Assembly: GCA_034434335.1 (NCBI GenBank)
Contig: DAOTZS010000242.1
Location: 1-9,573, forward strand
Direction: 5' to 3'
From: DAOTZS01 sp034434335
GTDB taxonomy: Bacteria; Chloroflexota; Anaerolineae; CG2-30-64-16
Length of the DNA stretch: 9,573 nt
The notes beneath the pieces were generated by a model. That model saw nothing but the letters and a program-made list of their open reading frames with translations, did no database searches and was not told the DNA's origin. A program made the position numbers and the translations under genes. Shown piece after piece: positions 1 to 6,006 of the stretch (within the stretch, counting starts at the first letter, position 1; each line of letters begins with the position of its first letter).

Positions 1-529
1 TGGTGCGCGCCGCGCCTACGATAGCCGCAAAGCCTGGCATGCGGCCATCCACCAGCTGGATGCCCCACGATCGCAACTGGATGTCGTCAATAGGCCCATT
101 GAGACGGCCGTCCCCGGCCTCAGCCTCGAACTCGGGGCTGGTGAAGGACGTGCCGCCGGCCAGGTGAAAGCCAGGATAGCGCTCGGGCTGTTCACCGTAG
201 ACGAAGCGAATCCCCTCGATCGTCTCAGCGGCCAGGAGGGTTGCCTGTCCAGCATCCAGGGCCTCGCCCAGATATGGCACCCATAGCTGGTCATCAGGCA
301 CTGGATGAAGCAGCTTCTTGGCATGCTCCACCACGGGGACCAGGTCGCCCAGCTTTGTCACCTGGTGTCCCAACATGCCGTTGATGACCGGCAGGTAATA
401 GGCGGTATTGGGAAATGCAACGGGTGTATCAGGCCCTTTTTCGGCCAGAGCCTTTTGCAGCAGGCTCTCTGCTTCGGCCACCAGGGCGTTGGCTCCACGA
501 ATAGCCCGTGTAGCGATGTATCGGCTCAT
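1..529 (-). CDS. acsB: Acetyl-CoA synthase (CODH/ACS beta subunit), N-terminal part, cut by window edge
   Basis: Acetyl-CoA synthase joins CO, a methyl group from the corrinoid protein and CoA into acetyl-CoA in the Wood-Ljungdahl pathway. It works in the cytoplasm as a complex with CO dehydrogenase. Only the first 176 residues are present; the reading frame is open to the window edge. They match the bacterial AcsB N-terminal domain, the part that contacts CODH: FPNTAYYLPVI (residues 39-49), VTKLGDLVPV (57-66), a GEA..AGQATLLAAETIEGIRF stretch (88-109), and WGIQLVDGRMPG (155-166). The A-cluster cysteines lie further on and cannot be checked. The ATG at 529-527 is preceded by AGGAGG (546-541) at good spacing. 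It follows cooS on the same strand after a 145-bp spacer and is presumably co-transcribed. The N-terminal domain points to bacterial AcsB rather than the shorter archaeal CdhC. Confidence 0.93.
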   Translation of the reverse strand, partial: MSRYIATRAIRGANALVAEAESLLQKALAEKGPDTPVAFPNTAYYLPVINGMLGHQVTKLGDLVPVVEHAKKLLHPVPDDQLWVPYLGEALDAGQATLLAAETIEGIRFVYGEQPERYPGFHLAGGTSFTSPEFEAEAGDGRLNGPIDDIQLRSWGIQLVDGRMPGFAAIVGAART

Positions 530-557
530 AGTGTAGTTCACCTCCTTTGCAATGGGT

Positions 558-663
558 GGTAGGTTGATGGTATGGTAAACTGGTAAACTGGTGTGCTGAG
601 CTGGCGAACTCGTGACCGCCTACCAACTACCAATCTACCAATCTACCAACCTGCCAACCTACC
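558..663 (-). repeat. Low-complexity repeat forming an imperfect 34-bp hairpin between cooS and acsB
   Basis: The spacer is built from TTGGTAGA/TGGTAAAC-like short units; TGGTAAAC is repeated two and a half times at 573-592. Read as the operon transcript, the arm from 663 to 630 faces the arm from 591 to 558 across a 38-nt loop. Of 34 positions, 25 pair as Watson-Crick and 5 more as G.U, leaving 4 mismatches clustered in the middle. On the opposite strand those five wobbles would be A.C mismatches. The array begins at the cooS stop codon and ends 11 nt upstream of the acsB ribosome binding site. It could set the expression ratio or mRNA stability of the two genes, or be a dispersed genomic minisatellite. 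The function is inference. Confidence 0.6.
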
Positions 664-674
664 GCCCTGCCAAC

Positions 675-2666
675 CTACCGATTTCTCCCATAGACGGCTT
701 CGATGCGCTCCTCCAGGGGCAGCGCGAACAGCTCGGCTATGCGCCAGTCGCCGCTCTTGCCCCACTTGGCCGGGTTGTACTCGGCCAGGCCCAGCGCGGC
801 GCGCTTCTTGTCTATGTGGGCCAGCGCGCGGCGTACGATTTCCTCCTCATTCTCGATGAACTCCAGCTTGCCGCCCACCTTCTTCTCCCAGCCCTCGCTC
901 ATCAGCCGGGCCACTTCGTCGCTACCGGCGATCGGGCTGCGGCCCCCCATGATGACGTAGGCGCCAGAGGCCACACAGTAAGTGGCGATGGCCAACGCCT
1001 TCTCGCTCATCCACTCCGGGGCCATGCCTACGGCCGGGATGTCGGCGATATCCTCTCCCAGGCCGGTCTCGGTGGCCATCTGCGAGAGGACGGTGAGGAT
1101 ACGGGAGTTGTCTACGCAGGAGCCCATGTGAAGCACGGGCGGCATGCCGACGGCCTCGCATACCTCGCGCAGGCCAGGGCCAGCCATCTCCAGCGCGGCC
1201 TGGGGGGTCATGTGCCCTGCCTTGGCGCTGGCAATCGCACCGCAGCCGGTTTCCACCACCAGGACGTCGTTCTTGAGGAATTCCTCCACCACGTAGCGAT
1301 GGAGTGAGTCCTGGCAGGTACGGGCGTTGTTGCAGCCAATGTTGGCCACCACCCCGCGGATACGGCCGTCAATGATGGCATCGTTCAGGGGGCGGAAGGA
1401 GCCCCGGTATGTGCCTCCCAGGGCATAATCAATGTACTCGTGCGAGAACCCTGGCACCAGAGGAGTGCGGACATCGGGGATGAAGGTATCACCCCGCAAG
1501 GGGAAGCGGTCAATGGCCCGGCGCACGATCTCTTTGGCTATCTCCAAGGCCCGGTGCTCGTCGAACTGGATATGGGTCGCACCGGGGATGCGCACCTTGG
1601 GCGAGGTCGTGATGATCTCGGTATGGAATTGCTGCGCCACTGGCACCAGCCCCTGCATAATACACTGCACATCTACTATCATCGCCTCGATGGCGCCGGT
1701 GAGGATGGCCAGCTCTTGCTGTAAGAAGTTGCCGGCCAGCGGGATCCCCTCGCGCAGCAATGTCTCATTGGCGGTGCAACAGATGCCGGCCAGGTTGATG
1801 CCTTTGGCTCCCTTGCTGCGGGCATAGGCAATCAGTTCAGGGTCCTGCACGGCGGCCACGATCATCTCTGAGAGGGTCGGCTCGTGGCCATGGACGATGA
1901 TGTTCACCTCGTCTTCGCTGAGCACGCCCAGGTTGGCCTGGGAAAGCACTGGCGCAGGGGTGCCGAAGAGGATGTCGGTCAGGTCGGTGGCGAGCATCGA
2001 GCCGCCCCAACCATCGGCCAGGGCGCAACGCATCGCCTGATCTAGTAGATGCTCGGGGTCCTGGTCGTTGCCGATATGGGTGCGATGGAGCAGGTCCACC
2101 ACTTCGCGGTCAATGGCGCGCGGGGCGATGTCCAGCTCATGCCAGATCTTCTGACGCTTGGCCGGGGCGCGCTTGAGATAGAGCAGCTCACCCTGGGTCC
2201 GGCCGAACTCTCCCAGGGCAGCCAGAGCCACATCGCGCGCGATCTCTTGGGTCGTCCGCCCATCGGTCTTGACCCCCAGGTAGCCGGCCACCTCGCGCAA
2301 CTTAAACGGGTCACGGATGCGGTAGTCGGGGGCATGTCCCTCGGCGGCCGCCAGCAGGGTGTAGGCCAGATCGCGAGCGTGATCAGTGTGGGACGCCGCG
2401 CCAACGGCCACCGCGCGCGCGAAGTTGCGGGCCACCACGGTATCGGCTGTCGCCCCGCATACGCCGCAGGTCACGTTCCCAACCAGGCGGCAGGGGCCCA
2501 TGGCGCAATTACGGCAGCACAGGCTCTGAGCTCCTATGGGGCAGGGAGCGATCTCATCGGCACGCGTGAAAGAGGTCTGCACCCCCAGCGTGATCATCCG
2601 CTCCAGAAGGGCTACCGCGGCTGCATCGCGGCTGGCCTCTTGGGGCGCACGTGTCTTCTTAGCCAT
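675..2666 (-). CDS. cooS: Anaerobic Ni-Fe-S carbon monoxide dehydrogenase, catalytic subunit
   Basis: This 663-residue protein interconverts CO and CO2. Next to acsB it most likely reduces CO2 to CO for acetyl-CoA synthesis (acsA role). The D- and B-cluster cysteines are C42, C50, C51, C54, C59 and C70, with an extra C67 in a short loop. The Ni-Fe-S C-cluster ligands are all visible: H261 (in VHGHEP), C297 (GICCTAN), C335 (DVQCIMQG), C445 (NIGCNN), C475 (VETGCGA) and C517 (MGSCVDN). The catalytic Lys is probably K556 (MSEKALAIA). The proton-relay His row known at 93/96/99/102 in Carboxydothermus CODH-II is only half kept: H93 and H96 are present, but D99 and Y102 replace the others. Length is normal for the family. 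The ATG at 2666 has AGGAGG overlapping the stop of the upstream HMA gene, with a 9-nt gap between genes, so translation is probably coupled. Confidence 0.97.
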   Translation of the reverse strand: MAKKTRAPQEASRDAAAVALLERMITLGVQTSFTRADEIAPCPIGAQSLCCRNCAMGPCRLVGNVTCGVCGATADTVVARNFARAVAVGAASHTDHARDLAYTLLAAAEGHAPDYRIRDPFKLREVAGYLGVKTDGRTTQEIARDVALAALGEFGRTQGELLYLKRAPAKRQKIWHELDIAPRAIDREVVDLLHRTHIGNDQDPEHLLDQAMRCALADGWGGSMLATDLTDILFGTPAPVLSQANLGVLSEDEVNIIVHGHEPTLSEMIVAAVQDPELIAYARSKGAKGINLAGICCTANETLLREGIPLAGNFLQQELAILTGAIEAMIVDVQCIMQGLVPVAQQFHTEIITTSPKVRIPGATHIQFDEHRALEIAKEIVRRAIDRFPLRGDTFIPDVRTPLVPGFSHEYIDYALGGTYRGSFRPLNDAIIDGRIRGVVANIGCNNARTCQDSLHRYVVEEFLKNDVLVVETGCGAIASAKAGHMTPQAALEMAGPGLREVCEAVGMPPVLHMGSCVDNSRILTVLSQMATETGLGEDIADIPAVGMAPEWMSEKALAIATYCVASGAYVIMGGRSPIAGSDEVARLMSEGWEKKVGGKLEFIENEEEIVRRALAHIDKKRAALGLAEYNPAKWGKSGDWRIAELFALPLEERIEAVYGRNR

Positions 2667-2675
2667 CTTATCCTC

Positions 2676-3011
2676 CTAATAGCGGCGGAACTCGCCCGAC
2701 ATCTCGATGTCGGCCCGATTGGTCTTGGTAACCCGGACTCCCAGCACATCCCATTTAGGGTCACGGCGAAGCTCCGTAGCGGTGACCAGGATCGGCACCT
2801 TGTCTTCGCCGACCGGATAACCGGCCTCGGCCAGTTTCTGTTCAATAGTTTCACGGTTGATTTTCGCTGGGTCAAAGGTCACCAACACCTGTTTCCAGGC
2901 CGAGCTGGCATATACGTTTTCGACCCCTGGCAGACGGGTCAAAACCTCTCGCACTTTGAGCACATGATGGTCGGCATACATCGTGGGGACATCCAGTTGC
3001 AGTTTTTCCAT
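2676..3011 (-). CDS. Small HMA-fold-like protein lacking the CxxC metal motif, first gene of the CODH operon
   Basis: A 111-residue soluble protein. Residues 1-68 follow the heavy-metal-associated (ferredoxin-like) pattern: a beta strand (LQLDV), a loop at 9-15, a helix (VLKVREVLTRL), the PGVENVYAS turn, a strand VLVTFDP, a helix NRETIEQKLAEAGY, and PV. The usual metal-binding GMxCxxC is replaced by TMYADHH, so the two Cys positions appear as Y12 and H15, with H16 next to it. No cysteine occurs anywhere in the protein. Residues 69-111 are a polar tail with no family I recognise. The gene lies 9 nt upstream of cooS with its stop inside the cooS ribosome binding site. That suggests a CODH-related job such as nickel handling, assembly or redox-independent scaffolding; this is inference. 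The ATG at 3011 has AGGAGG at 3030-3025, a slightly long spacing of 13 nt. Confidence 0.85.
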   Translation of the reverse strand: MEKLQLDVPTMYADHHVLKVREVLTRLPGVENVYASSAWKQVLVTFDPAKINRETIEQKLAEAGYPVGEDKVPILVTATELRRDPKWDVLGVRVTKTNRADIEMSGEFRRY

Positions 3012-3070
3012 GGCGTCTGCTGTGCCTCCTATGGGTACTCTGGCTAGCTGAGCAGGCTCATAATTGGGAA

Positions 3071-3226
3071 GTAACTATTCAGGCTGATTAAAATCGCCCC
3101 TGCTGGGCACTTCGTGCCGGGTGTCGGCGGAGGCCGACACCCCTCCATCATGAGAGAGGTCGGCGAAGGCCGACCATTGGCCGCAGGCCCAAAAAGGGTG
3201 ACTTCCAGTCACCGCTGAATAGTTAC
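3071..3226. mobile_element. Non-autonomous MITE-like insertion, 156 bp, probably IS66-derived
   Basis: The ends are a perfect 12-bp inverted repeat: GTAACTATTCAG at 3071-3082 and CTGAATAGTTAC at 3215-3226. The element is flanked by a perfect 8-bp direct repeat, ATTGGGAA, at 3063-3070 and 3227-3234. It encodes no protein. GTAA termini plus 8-bp target duplications are the known signature of the IS66 family; assignment to it is inference. The interior is a string of hairpins: GGCAC/GTGCC (3106-3118), a perfect 10-bp stem with a GGAG loop (3119-3142), a perfect 7-bp stem with a GAAG loop (3158-3175), GGCC-gca-GGCC (3179-3189), and a 7-bp stem with a 3-nt loop (3197-3213). It sits about 60 bp upstream of the HMA-cooS-acsB operon, where a promoter or leader would be expected. 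Confidence 0.85.
3191..3213 (-). terminator. Terminator-like hairpin inside the MITE
   Basis: On the minus strand a perfect 7-bp stem GGTGACT/AGTCACC with a 3-nt loop is followed by C and then five T. This is the direction of the CODH operon, so the element could reduce read-through from further upstream. The stem is short and only moderately GC-rich, so it may be weak. Confidence 0.4.
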
Positions 3227-3283
3227 ATTGGGAAAACGCAAGCCCTGAATTCCCACCATTTCCTAACCGTCGAGCCTCTCAAC

Positions 3284-3321
3284 AAAAAAGCCTGCCCTTA
3301 TACGACATAACATGGGCAGGC
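3284..3321 (-). terminator. Rho-independent terminator downstream of the ANTAR pseudogene
   Basis: On the minus strand GCCTGCCC (3321-3314) pairs perfectly with GGGCAGGC (3297-3290) across a 16-nt AT-rich loop, followed directly by six T (3289-3284). It would end leftward transcription coming through the ANTAR remnant, and it separates that region from the CODH operon. The long loop is slightly unusual. The stretch between it and the pseudogene (3322-3480) holds no gene I can support. Confidence 0.65.
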
Positions 3322-3480
3322 GTGTATCACCTGTTGCATAGAAGCAGACCGACATCAGCCTGCGTTTACCATATGGCTGTGTAAGTATGCCAGCAGATAC
3401 AGCCGGGACGCAATGATATAGGTCATGTTTTCCGCGCGGCCGTCGCACGATGCGCGGCTTCATCTCCTTGCTCATAGCAT

Positions 3481-3798
3481 CTAATCGGCCAGGATAGTCG
3501 CCTCTGGCACCGCTGCCGGTTTGCGAGTGGTATCCTGGCTCTGTTTTTACAAGCGTCAGAAGGCTTCCTCTACGCCCAGGCCCAGGCGGCGCATCAGGAT
3601 CCCTTTGGCGCGCTCGATGAACTTACGGGCTTGCAGCTCCTGGCGCAGGCCTGTCACCTTGATCCCGTCCATGATTGGCACCTTGATCTCCAGGGTGGCC
3701 AAGTCAGGCCAGGTGCCTTGGGCAACTAGGCCGTCCGCAGGAGAGCAGGGCGATGCGCCGGAGTTGTCATAAGTCAAGAGCGCAGCCAAAAACCTCAC
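3481..3798 (-). pseudogene. Degraded ANTAR-type response regulator (receiver plus RNA-binding antiterminator domain)
   Basis: ANTAR regulators pair a receiver domain with an RNA-binding helical domain that prevents transcription termination. Codons 51-80 carry the ANTAR start (ARKFIERAKGILMRRLGL, then EEAF). The frame then meets TGA (3558-3556), reads R-L, meets TAA (3549-3547), and continues with KQSQDTTRK..EATILAD to a TAG at 3483-3481. This continuation is a recognisable ANTAR C-terminus, so both stops are nonsense changes; CGA to TGA and CAA to TAA are the simplest. Upstream only a receiver fragment is left (PDLATLEIKVPIMDG, codons 31-45), with Glu at the phosphoacceptor Asp position. Roughly 60 residues are missing between it and the ANTAR part. 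The extreme N-terminus does not resemble a receiver start, so the true left limit of the remnant is uncertain. Confidence 0.85.
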
Positions 3799-3998
3799 CG
3801 CCCGGCTGGCCCTGGCGTTGGCTGGCAGTCAACCGCCTACTACTGTCTCAACCGTGATCTGAAGGGGGCGTATGGGCAAGGAGGCGGACCTCCAACTTGT
3901 TGAGGGCTCTGGCACAGCATCCAAGTCGGGGAGTCCTGCCCTTGCCGTACAGCTAGCCCGCCCGTCAAATGGGCCCTGGTTAGAATACTGGGCACGTA

Positions 3999-4196
3999 TC
4001 AGGCCTGCGTGGTCGGTGTCTCCTCCTTTGGTTTCTCCTCTGCCTTCTCCTTTGGCTTGTCCTCGCGGCTGGCCTCGCGGAACTCGCGGATACTTCTGCC
4101 TAGCGCGCCGCCGATCTCGGGCAGCCGGCCGACGCCAAAGATGATCAACACAATGACCAACAGAATCACCCACTCCCAACCGCCTAGTCGTAACAT
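3999..4196 (-). CDS. tatA: Sec-independent protein translocase subunit TatA/TatE
   Basis: A 65-residue protein with the full TatA plan. A short N-terminus leads into a single membrane helix (about residues 7-20, WEWVILLVIVLIIF), then the invariant F20-G21 hinge, then an amphipathic helix along the membrane (LPEIGGALGRSIREFREA, about 25-42), then a highly charged Lys/Glu tail (43-65). TatA multimers form the passage for folded proteins carrying twin-arginine signals. The ATG at 4196 has AGGAGG (4210-4205) 8 nt upstream. No tatC is in the window, so this is a stand-alone tatA that would work with TatC encoded elsewhere. No clear terminator follows it in the 200 bp before the ANTAR remnant, and no convincing promoter precedes it. 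Confidence 0.95.
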   Translation of the reverse strand: MLRLGGWEWVILLVIVLIIFGVGRLPEIGGALGRSIREFREASREDKPKEKAEEKPKEETPTTQA

Positions 4197-4303
4197 CTAT
4201 GGTACCTCCTTATAGCATTGTGAACTTGTCCAAGAGGGAAAGAGCTAACCCTTTCCCCATGACCTCGTCAAACGCCAAAGCACGCTGCCGACGCCTTCAG
4301 GCC

Positions 4304-5824
4304 TCACTCCACGCGACGCAGGTTGGGCCGGCTGGCGGCGGCCGCCATTGCCACATCGAGCCCGATGCTGATCAGCCGACGCAAGAAGGGCGACTCGGAC
4401 GGCGGGCGTGAATCAAGCTGGGCGGCCGCCGTCGCGGCCAGGGTGCTGGCCTGCTGCTCGCCGGCCAACATCAGCCATTCGGCCATCCCCTGCAGGCGTC
4501 GCCGATAACTGGCCACCATTGTCTGGCTAAAACAAGTCTCGGCCAATCTGGACACCGCCGCAGCCCGCGCTGTCAGGCTGTGGAACTCGCCCAACTGTTC
4601 AGCAGCCTGCTGTACCTCAGGTGTCAGCCAAAACCAGCTTGCAAAGGCCGGGTGGTCCAGCAAAGCAACGGTTTGCGCTGGCGTAAAGTCGCCCACCGCG
4701 GGAGCAGCGATGGGTTGCGGCATGCCCGTTTCCCAGATGAAAGCGCTGAAGAAGCGGTATTCGGCAGGCAGCGGGTTGCCGGCGGCCCAGTTGAGAGCCA
4801 TTCCCCGCCGTACTACCTCGCGCGCGGCGTCAAATGGCACTTCGAGCAGGACCACTGGCGGGCCGTTATTGCCCTGAGGGACCATATACAGGCTTCCCAG
4901 CGTCTGGGCCGGTGGCAAGAGGTCATCGGTAGCTTCAAGAGAGCCCAGGCAAACCACGATCCCTTCCGGATCTTTAACCAGAACACCTATCAGGGTCTGG
5001 TAGTTCTCATTATGGGCGATTGGCTGTCCAATCAGCCAGATCAACTGAGCGCCGCTGCCATCTATCGGCGACAAGAGCCCGCGCCACCCTTGGTGCGCGG
5101 GGGGAGGCTGAGGTACGCCGCTCATGCGCATCTTCCGCAGACCGCGCTCTGCCAGAGGGGCCAGGGAAGGTGGCAAAGCAATGCTCAGGCAGGCCAGCGC
5201 ACGATGCGCCTCGGGAGAGCGGGTGCGGCTCAGTTGTTCCAGGGCCTGGCGTGCCCGGATCGGGTCCACATCCTGGGCGAACATGTAAAGCAGTGTCACC
5301 AGGTGCGGGCTGGGCGGCATCTGTGGGATGGCGTTGATGATCATCCCAGCCACTTCGGCTGGCTGCTCGGAGAGCTGGCTGAGGTATTCAAGCACAGCGA
5401 TAGGGCTGCGCTCCATGGCGCGCACCAGCTCGCCCAGGGACTGCAAAGCCACCTGGTCGGGATTCCTGATGGCTACCAGCAGGCTCTCGTCTATTGGTTC
5501 GTGCAAAAAGCGATCTAAGATGGTCAGGGCGCTGAGACGAGCACGGTCGCTGCGTTCTGGAGATTGGGCGAGAGCCCGCAAGGCCGGCACGATCTGCTCC
5601 CGTGGGAGATTAGCTGCTACGTGGCCTAACCCTCCGCGGAGCTGCGGATCATCGGTGTCCAGCATGGAAAGCAAAACAGGCACGACGGCACGGCCACGCT
5701 GAGCGATCTCCCTGGCGCGCGCGGTCAGCCGCTCGAGATCAGTGATCTCGCCCAGCTCTGCCAGGGCCATCTCCAACTCCCGGCGCTCCATCAGGCCGGT
5801 AAGCACTTTCGCCGTACCTGTCAT
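4304..5824 (-). CDS. HEAT-repeat-like protein of unknown function
   Basis: A 506-residue soluble protein that I do not recognise as a named family. Residues 15-235 are a run of paired amphipathic helices with Leu/Ala spacing typical of HEAT-like solenoids; examples are VVPVLLSMLDTDDPQLRGGL near 47-66, IVPALRALAQ near 78 and LSALTILDRFLHE near 98. Such solenoids usually bind proteins. Residues about 250-400 look like a mixed alpha/beta region (LIWLIGQPIAHNENY, GIVVCLGSLEA, PVVLLEVPFDAAREVVRRG). The remainder to 490 is helical. There is no signal peptide, membrane helix or catalytic motif. I chose the ATG at 5824 over an upstream in-frame TTG (5860) because that TTG lies in the -35 box and the -10 box ends 7 nt before the ATG, implying a leaderless message. 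It is transcribed divergently from dnaX; a role in DNA replication is not shown. Confidence 0.85.
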   Translation of the reverse strand: MTGTAKVLTGLMERRELEMALAELGEITDLERLTARAREIAQRGRAVVPVLLSMLDTDDPQLRGGLGHVAANLPREQIVPALRALAQSPERSDRARLSALTILDRFLHEPIDESLLVAIRNPDQVALQSLGELVRAMERSPIAVLEYLSQLSEQPAEVAGMIINAIPQMPPSPHLVTLLYMFAQDVDPIRARQALEQLSRTRSPEAHRALACLSIALPPSLAPLAERGLRKMRMSGVPQPPPAHQGWRGLLSPIDGSGAQLIWLIGQPIAHNENYQTLIGVLVKDPEGIVVCLGSLEATDDLLPPAQTLGSLYMVPQGNNGPPVVLLEVPFDAAREVVRRGMALNWAAGNPLPAEYRFFSAFIWETGMPQPIAAPAVGDFTPAQTVALLDHPAFASWFWLTPEVQQAAEQLGEFHSLTARAAAVSRLAETCFSQTMVASYRRRLQGMAEWLMLAGEQQASTLAATAAAQLDSRPPSESPFLRRLISIGLDVAMAAAASRPNLRRVE

Positions 5825-5831
5825 AGATTTT

Positions 5832-5860
5832 ATTATAGCATAGCCACCAGCCCTCCCCAA
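5832..5860 (-). promoter_or_regulatory. Promoter of the HEAT-repeat gene, probably leaderless
   Basis: On the minus strand there is TTGGGG (5860-5855), a 17-bp spacer, and a consensus TATAAT (5837-5832) with an upstream TG extension (TGCTATAAT). Seven bases separate the -10 box from the ATG at 5824, so the transcript would begin at or beside the A of the start codon. No Shine-Dalgarno sequence lies between, which fits leaderless translation. Confidence 0.75.
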
Positions 5861-5922
5861 ATGCGGTGCTTTAAGAACAAAAAGCCGGAGCCTGGACCTG
5901 CCTGCTTACCGTCCTGGCACAG

Positions 5923-5952
5923 TTGGCATGCCGACGAAGGGTGTGGTAAACT
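5923..5952 (+). promoter_or_regulatory. Likely promoter of dnaX-ybaB-recR
   Basis: TTGGCA (5923-5928), an 18-bp spacer and TAAACT (5947-5952) with a TGG extension. The motif gtgtggTAAA resembles the -10 region of the first rrn promoter at 8703-8711. Start would be near 5959, giving a leader of about 48 nt before dnaX. It is only a moderate match. Confidence 0.5.
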
Positions 5953-6006
5953 GAGCTTCAGCCAGCGGACGCGGGGGCTGGCGTTACTTATGGTTCGGGA
6001 GGCAGC

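Larger units (their letters stand above)
3063..3234. repeat. 8-bp target-site duplication ATTGGGAA bracketing the MITE
   Basis: Copies at 3063-3070 and 3227-3234 are identical and directly abut the element ends. Removing one copy and the element restores a continuous sequence reading aattgggaaaacgc, the likely pre-insertion site. Identical copies and perfect inverted repeats suggest a fairly recent insertion. Confidence 0.85.

Noticed and set aside
16..324. 102-codon minus-strand ORF near the left edge
   Set aside because: It is another frame of the acsB gene, whose own frame is open from 529 to the edge and matches the family.
612..1307. 231-codon plus-strand ORF opposite cooS
   Set aside because: Antisense shadow of cooS; its first codons translate the spacer repeat and the rest shows no family pattern.
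2049..3047. 332-codon plus-strand ORF opposite cooS and the HMA gene
   Set aside because: It spans two well-supported minus-strand genes and shows no domain pattern of its own.
3263..3475. 70-codon ORF on the minus strand just after the ANTAR remnant
   Set aside because: No good ribosome binding site at the first ATG, no recognisable protein pattern, and its end runs through the terminator hairpin and T run at 3284-3321.
4209..4214. TATAAG as a -10 box for tatA
   Set aside because: It overlaps the tatA ribosome binding site, so a transcript starting from it would lack that site, and no -35 box is at a fitting distance.
4236..4257. GGGAAAG/CTTTCCC hairpin between the HEAT gene and tatA as a terminator
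   Set aside because: Short, mostly A/T-weakened stem with no U run on the minus strand; not enough to call.
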